From Acidimicrobium sp. UBA3029 (lineage in GTDB: Bacteria > Actinomycetota > Acidimicrobiia > Acidimicrobiales > Ilumatobacteraceae): DNA of 33,585 bases. Below the pieces are notes generated by a model. The model did not search any database. It saw only the letters and a program-made list of their open reading frames with translations, and was not told where the DNA came from. The stretch lies in assembly GCA_002367695.1 (NCBI GenBank), contig DFDK01000033.1, positions 13,118 through 46,702 on the forward strand, in the 5' to 3' direction. A program made the translations under genes and the position numbers. Below, one piece after another: positions 31,077-33,585 of the stretch (the first letter of the stretch is position 1; each line of letters opens with the position of its first letter).

Positions 31077-32578
31077 GCAGTTTTGCGTGGGAAAAGCGGA
31101 TCGCCCTTCACAACTGTGACGCCACCGGGATACTGGCCCCACTTGGTGTCAGCATCGATACGCAAATCGGTGATCGAGCCCTTGAGGCCAATGCGGCTCC
31201 AGATTTCTTGGGTGCTCGTTGGCAAAGCGGGGTTAGCCAAGATCGTGACAATACGGAGTGCCTCAAGAGCATCGCCCATCACGCGGTCAACTGCTTCGCC
31301 AACTTCCATTTTCCACGGCTCGTTGTTTTCGAGATGTGAGTTTGTTGCACGAATCAAGTTCCATGTTGCTTCGAGCGCCTTGCTCGGCTGCACTTGTGCC
31401 CATGCGTCTTTGGTTTCGCTCACTGCGGTTGCAGCAATTTGTGCGAGAGGACTGTCGAGCGTTGGTTTTGGGCCAAGGCCACCACATTTCTTTTCGACAA
31501 CTGTGGCAATGCGGGCAGCTAAGTTGCCAAGATTGTTGGCAAGATCAGAGTTGTATCGGCTGATCAGGCCTTCGTATGTGAAGTCTCCGTCATTGCCGTA
31601 CGCGGTGTCTGCAAGCACGTAATAACGAAAGCCGTCTACGCCGATGTCGTCGATGAGGTCGAGTGGGTTGACAACGTTTCCAGTTGTCTTACTCATCTTT
31701 TCGCCACCAACGAGCAGCCAACCGCCAACTGCCCAACCTTTTGGTGGCTCGATGCCTGCAGACATCAGCATTGCTGGCCAATACACACAGTGAAAGCGAA
31801 TGATGTCTTTGCCGATGAAGTGGTAATCGACAGGCCATCTTTCGGTAAACGCTGTTTCGTCTGTGCCGTAACCAAGTGCAGTGATGTAGTTGGCTAGGGC
31901 GTCAAACCACACGTACGCCACATGCGATTTGTCCCATGGAAGTGGAATACCCCATGTGAGAGTTTTGCGACTGATCGAGAAATCGTTGAGTCCACCTTTG
32001 ATGAAACCGATTACTTCATTCATGCGGAAGCCAGGTGTGATGGCTTGCGGGTGATCGGCGTACCACTTGAGCAAACGGTCTTCAAAACGCGACAAGCGGA
32101 AAAAGTAATTTTCTTCTTCTACATATGTGGTTTTGGTGTGATGAATAGGGCAGTTGCCATTTTCTAATTCGTCTTCGAGAAAGTAGGCCTCACATGCAAC
32201 GCAGTATTGGCCTTGATACACGTCTGACTCAATGTCGCCGGCGTCGTAGCAAGCTTGCAGTAGTTTTTGTACACCAACGGCATGACGCTTTTCGGTTGTA
32301 CGAATGAAGTCGTCATGGGTGATGTTGAGTCGCTGCCAGGCTTGTTCAAAAAGGGGTGCGATTGAGTCGGCGAATGCTTGAGGAGTCACTCCCTGTGCGT
32401 CTGCTGCTTGCTGAATCTTGAGACCGTGTTCGTCGGTGCCGGTGAGCAAATGCACGTCGTCACCCAGCAACCTGTGCCAGCGCGAAACCGCGTCGGCGAT
32501 GATCGTGGTGTAAGCGTGACCAAGGTGCGGCTGGGCATTCACATAATAAATAGGTGTCGTCGAACTGAACTTTGTCAC
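31073..32578 (-). CDS. metG: Methionyl-tRNA synthetase
   Basis: 501 residues. The class I signature is PHLGH at 17-21, the zinc knuckle CVACEAYF...GNCPIH uses C126, C129, C143 and H146, and KMSKT is at 294-298. It has one zinc knuckle and no C-terminal EMAP/tRNA-binding domain, like the mycobacterial short form. It starts with GTG at 32578; the frame is fixed by MTKFSSTTPIYYVNAQPHLG, with no good Shine-Dalgarno visible. It is divergent from the thioesterase-like gene with only 26 bases between starts, so the promoters must overlap. Confidence 0.96.
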   Translation of the reverse strand: MTKFSSTTPIYYVNAQPHLGHAYTTIIADAVSRWHRLLGDDVHLLTGTDEHGLKIQQAADAQGVTPQAFADSIAPLFEQAWQRLNITHDDFIRTTEKRHAVGVQKLLQACYDAGDIESDVYQGQYCVACEAYFLEDELENGNCPIHHTKTTYVEEENYFFRLSRFEDRLLKWYADHPQAITPGFRMNEVIGFIKGGLNDFSISRKTLTWGIPLPWDKSHVAYVWFDALANYITALGYGTDETAFTERWPVDYHFIGKDIIRFHCVYWPAMLMSAGIEPPKGWAVGGWLLVGGEKMSKTTGNVVNPLDLIDDIGVDGFRYYVLADTAYGNDGDFTYEGLISRYNSDLANNLGNLAARIATVVEKKCGGLGPKPTLDSPLAQIAATAVSETKDAWAQVQPSKALEATWNLIRATNSHLENNEPWKMEVGEAVDRVMGDALEALRIVTILANPALPTSTQEIWSRIGLKGSITDLRIDADTKWGQYPGGVTVVKGDPLFPRKTA

Positions 32579-32591
32579 GGCTCCACACTAA

Positions 32592-32597
32592 TAGTCT
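32592..32597 (+). promoter_or_regulatory. Candidate -10 element for a leaderless thioesterase mRNA
   Basis: TAGTCT fits the actinobacterial TAnnnT -10 pattern and ends 7 bases before the ATG at 32605. That places the transcription start at or near the start codon. No Shine-Dalgarno is seen (AAACGAG), which fits leaderless initiation. No clear -35 is visible. Confidence 0.3.
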
Positions 32598-32604
32598 AAA
32601 CGAG

Positions 32605-33417
32605 ATGACATTTGCCTTTGATTTAGCAACTGCAGTGCACGAACAACAAAACGGTGACTATTTAGGAGTCGTGCACGAAGGATGGGACATTCGAGGCAAT
32701 GCAAACGGTGGATATGTGATGGCACTAGTTGCATCAGCGATGCGCAACACTTCACAACGCCAAGACCCGATCTCGGTGACAGCACATTATTTGGCGCCGT
32801 TGCCGCCAGGAGAAGTGCACATTGCGACAGAGGTGGTGAAGCGAGGCAAAACGTTTTGCACGGTCTCTGCTTCGATGCGACAAAGTGGGCGAGAAGCGGC
32901 GCGAGTGATTGGTGCTTTTGGTGAAGCGGCCGGTCGCGATGAAGTATCTACGTCTCTTTTTCACGTAGACATTGCGCCACCACAATTGCCGCCAATGACC
33001 GAATGTTCGCGAAGATCATCTTCTGGCCCAGGTTTCAGCATGGGGCTGATGGACAATCTTGATATCTGGCTTCATCCAGACGACACCGGTTTTGCGCGCG
33101 GAGAACAAAGTGGAAAAACCATTGTGCGTGGTTGGGTCAACTTTGCAGACAACCGCCCGATCGACACATTGTCTTTGCTGCTCATTGCAGATGCATTTCC
33201 ACCACCTGTATTTCAAATCATGACCGTGGCTGGCTGGGTGCCAACTGTTGAACTCACTGTGCACGTGCGTGCAACACCTGCACCAGGCCCATTGCGTTGC
33301 GTGTTTAGTGCGCACGTAGTGCAAGGTGGAATGTTTGAAGAAGATGGTGAGATCTGGGATTCAACCGACACTCTTGTGGCGCAATCGCGACAGATTGGCC
33401 TCGTGCCAAAACAGTAA
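32605..33417 (+). CDS. Acyl-CoA thioesterase-like double-hotdog protein
   Basis: A 270-residue TesB/4HBT_3-type thioesterase-like protein. The N-terminal hotdog has GWDIRGNANGGYVMALVASA and ISVTAHYLAPLPPGEVHIAT, followed by RGKTFCTVSASMRQSGREA. The second hotdog contains GWVNFADNRPIDTLSLLLIAD and VPTVELTVHVRATPAPGPLR. The family cleaves acyl-CoA thioesters; the substrate is unknown. ATG 32605 is preferred over an in-frame upstream codon at 32572, which would overlap metG. Its stop is directly followed by the rsmI stop on the other strand with no gap. Confidence 0.85.
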   Translation: MTFAFDLATAVHEQQNGDYLGVVHEGWDIRGNANGGYVMALVASAMRNTSQRQDPISVTAHYLAPLPPGEVHIATEVVKRGKTFCTVSASMRQSGREAARVIGAFGEAAGRDEVSTSLFHVDIAPPQLPPMTECSRRSSSGPGFSMGLMDNLDIWLHPDDTGFARGEQSGKTIVRGWVNFADNRPIDTLSLLLIADAFPPPVFQIMTVAGWVPTVELTVHVRATPAPGPLRCVFSAHVVQGGMFEEDGEIWDSTDTLVAQSRQIGLVPKQ

Positions 33418-33585
33418 TTATTTGAGCATTAAGGCAAGTTCGTACACGTGTCGTTTTTGAATGCCGTACTTAGCAGCGACCTTGGCAGCAGCATCTTTTT
33501 TGCTCGAACCATTCTTGAGTTCGTCGCGCAATGCATCATTAATTTCTTCGTCAGTTGGCGGCGCTGGAGGCTTCGCACCTTCGAG
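33418..33585 (-). CDS. rsmI: RsmI C-terminus (16S rRNA C1402 2'-O-methyltransferase), partial
   Basis: Only the last 55 codons are in the window; the 5' end lies beyond the right edge. The translated tail has a Pro-rich linker (AKPPAPPTDEEI), then LRDELKNGSSKKDAAAKVAA, then KYGIQKRHVYELALMLK. This helical C-terminal domain is the recognisable end of actinobacterial RsmI. RsmI methylates the ribose of C1402 in the decoding centre of 16S rRNA. rsmI next to metG is a usual neighbourhood; here the thioesterase-like gene separates them. Confidence 0.82.
   Translation of the reverse strand, partial: LEGAKPPAPPTDEEINDALRDELKNGSSKKDAAAKVAAKYGIQKRHVYELALMLK

Noticed and set aside
30291..31142. Longer tatD frame starting at 31142
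   Set aside because: It would overlap metG by 70 bases, and the extra residues do not resemble TatD; the ATGA at 31073-31076 marks the start.
1..33585. Mobile elements, CRISPR arrays or prophage genes
   Set aside because: No transposase, integrase, direct-repeat array with spacers or phage structural gene was seen on either strand.

Overview
The window reads as chromosomal DNA of an actinobacterium, most likely of the Acidimicrobiia or a related aquatic lineage, with GC near 50% by eye. The evidence is the actinobacterial order of housekeeping genes (divIC-eno-mazG-foldase-mfd-pth-rplY-prs, and rsmI/metG/tatD/rsmA/ispE), a bS22-type ribosomal mini-protein, many ATGA/GTGA start-stop overlaps, and aerobic CO-dehydrogenase-type genes. 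No phage, insertion sequence, CRISPR array or rRNA is visible. No gene-free stretch exceeds about 230 bases.

Left part (1-17.8 kb): a molybdenum-hydroxylase locus of the aerobic CODH type, mostly on the minus strand. It holds structural genes coxS-coxL-coxM (12369 down to 8641), a second unaccompanied coxL-like gene (17817-15535), maturation genes coxD, coxE and two XdhC-family genes (5133-1912), a MocA-like cytidylyltransferase and coxG (1042-1). Both large subunits carry AYRGAGR and the triad order is S-L-M. These are the marks of form II (CO-dehydrogenase-like) enzymes, so CO is not an assured substrate. Interleaved are a DAO-family flavoprotein, an atypical SDR with a Dabb protein, a PAP2 membrane protein, a DrrA-type ABC exporter with two permeases, a small secreted degenerate cupredoxin, and an NlpC/P60 hydrolase. 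The hydrolase is preceded by an unusual leader of hairpins and C-runs.

Right part (17.8-33.6 kb): housekeeping genes, mostly minus strand. DivIC/FtsB-like, enolase, YabN-type MazG, SurA/PpiC-like lipoprotein, Mfd, Pth, L25/Ctc and Prs are followed upstream by tRNA-Gln(TTG). A 30-residue bS22-type gene lies on the plus strand. Then come ispE, rsmA, a membrane-anchored double-psi beta-barrel protein in the position occupied by rpfB/yabE in other Gram-positives, tatD and metG, chained by 4-base overlaps. A plus-strand thioesterase-like gene and the 3' end of rsmI close the window.

How they fit: CoxS/L/M form the FeS/Mo/FAD enzyme. MocA should cytidylylate the molybdopterin cofactor. CoxD (MoxR AAA+) with CoxE (VWA) and the XdhC proteins should insert and sulfurate the metal centre. 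CoxG is a membrane-recruitment type protein. The most unusual items are the C-run leader RNA at 1121-1186, the orphan second large subunit, the degenerate cupredoxin, and the RlpA-like protein at the rpfB site.
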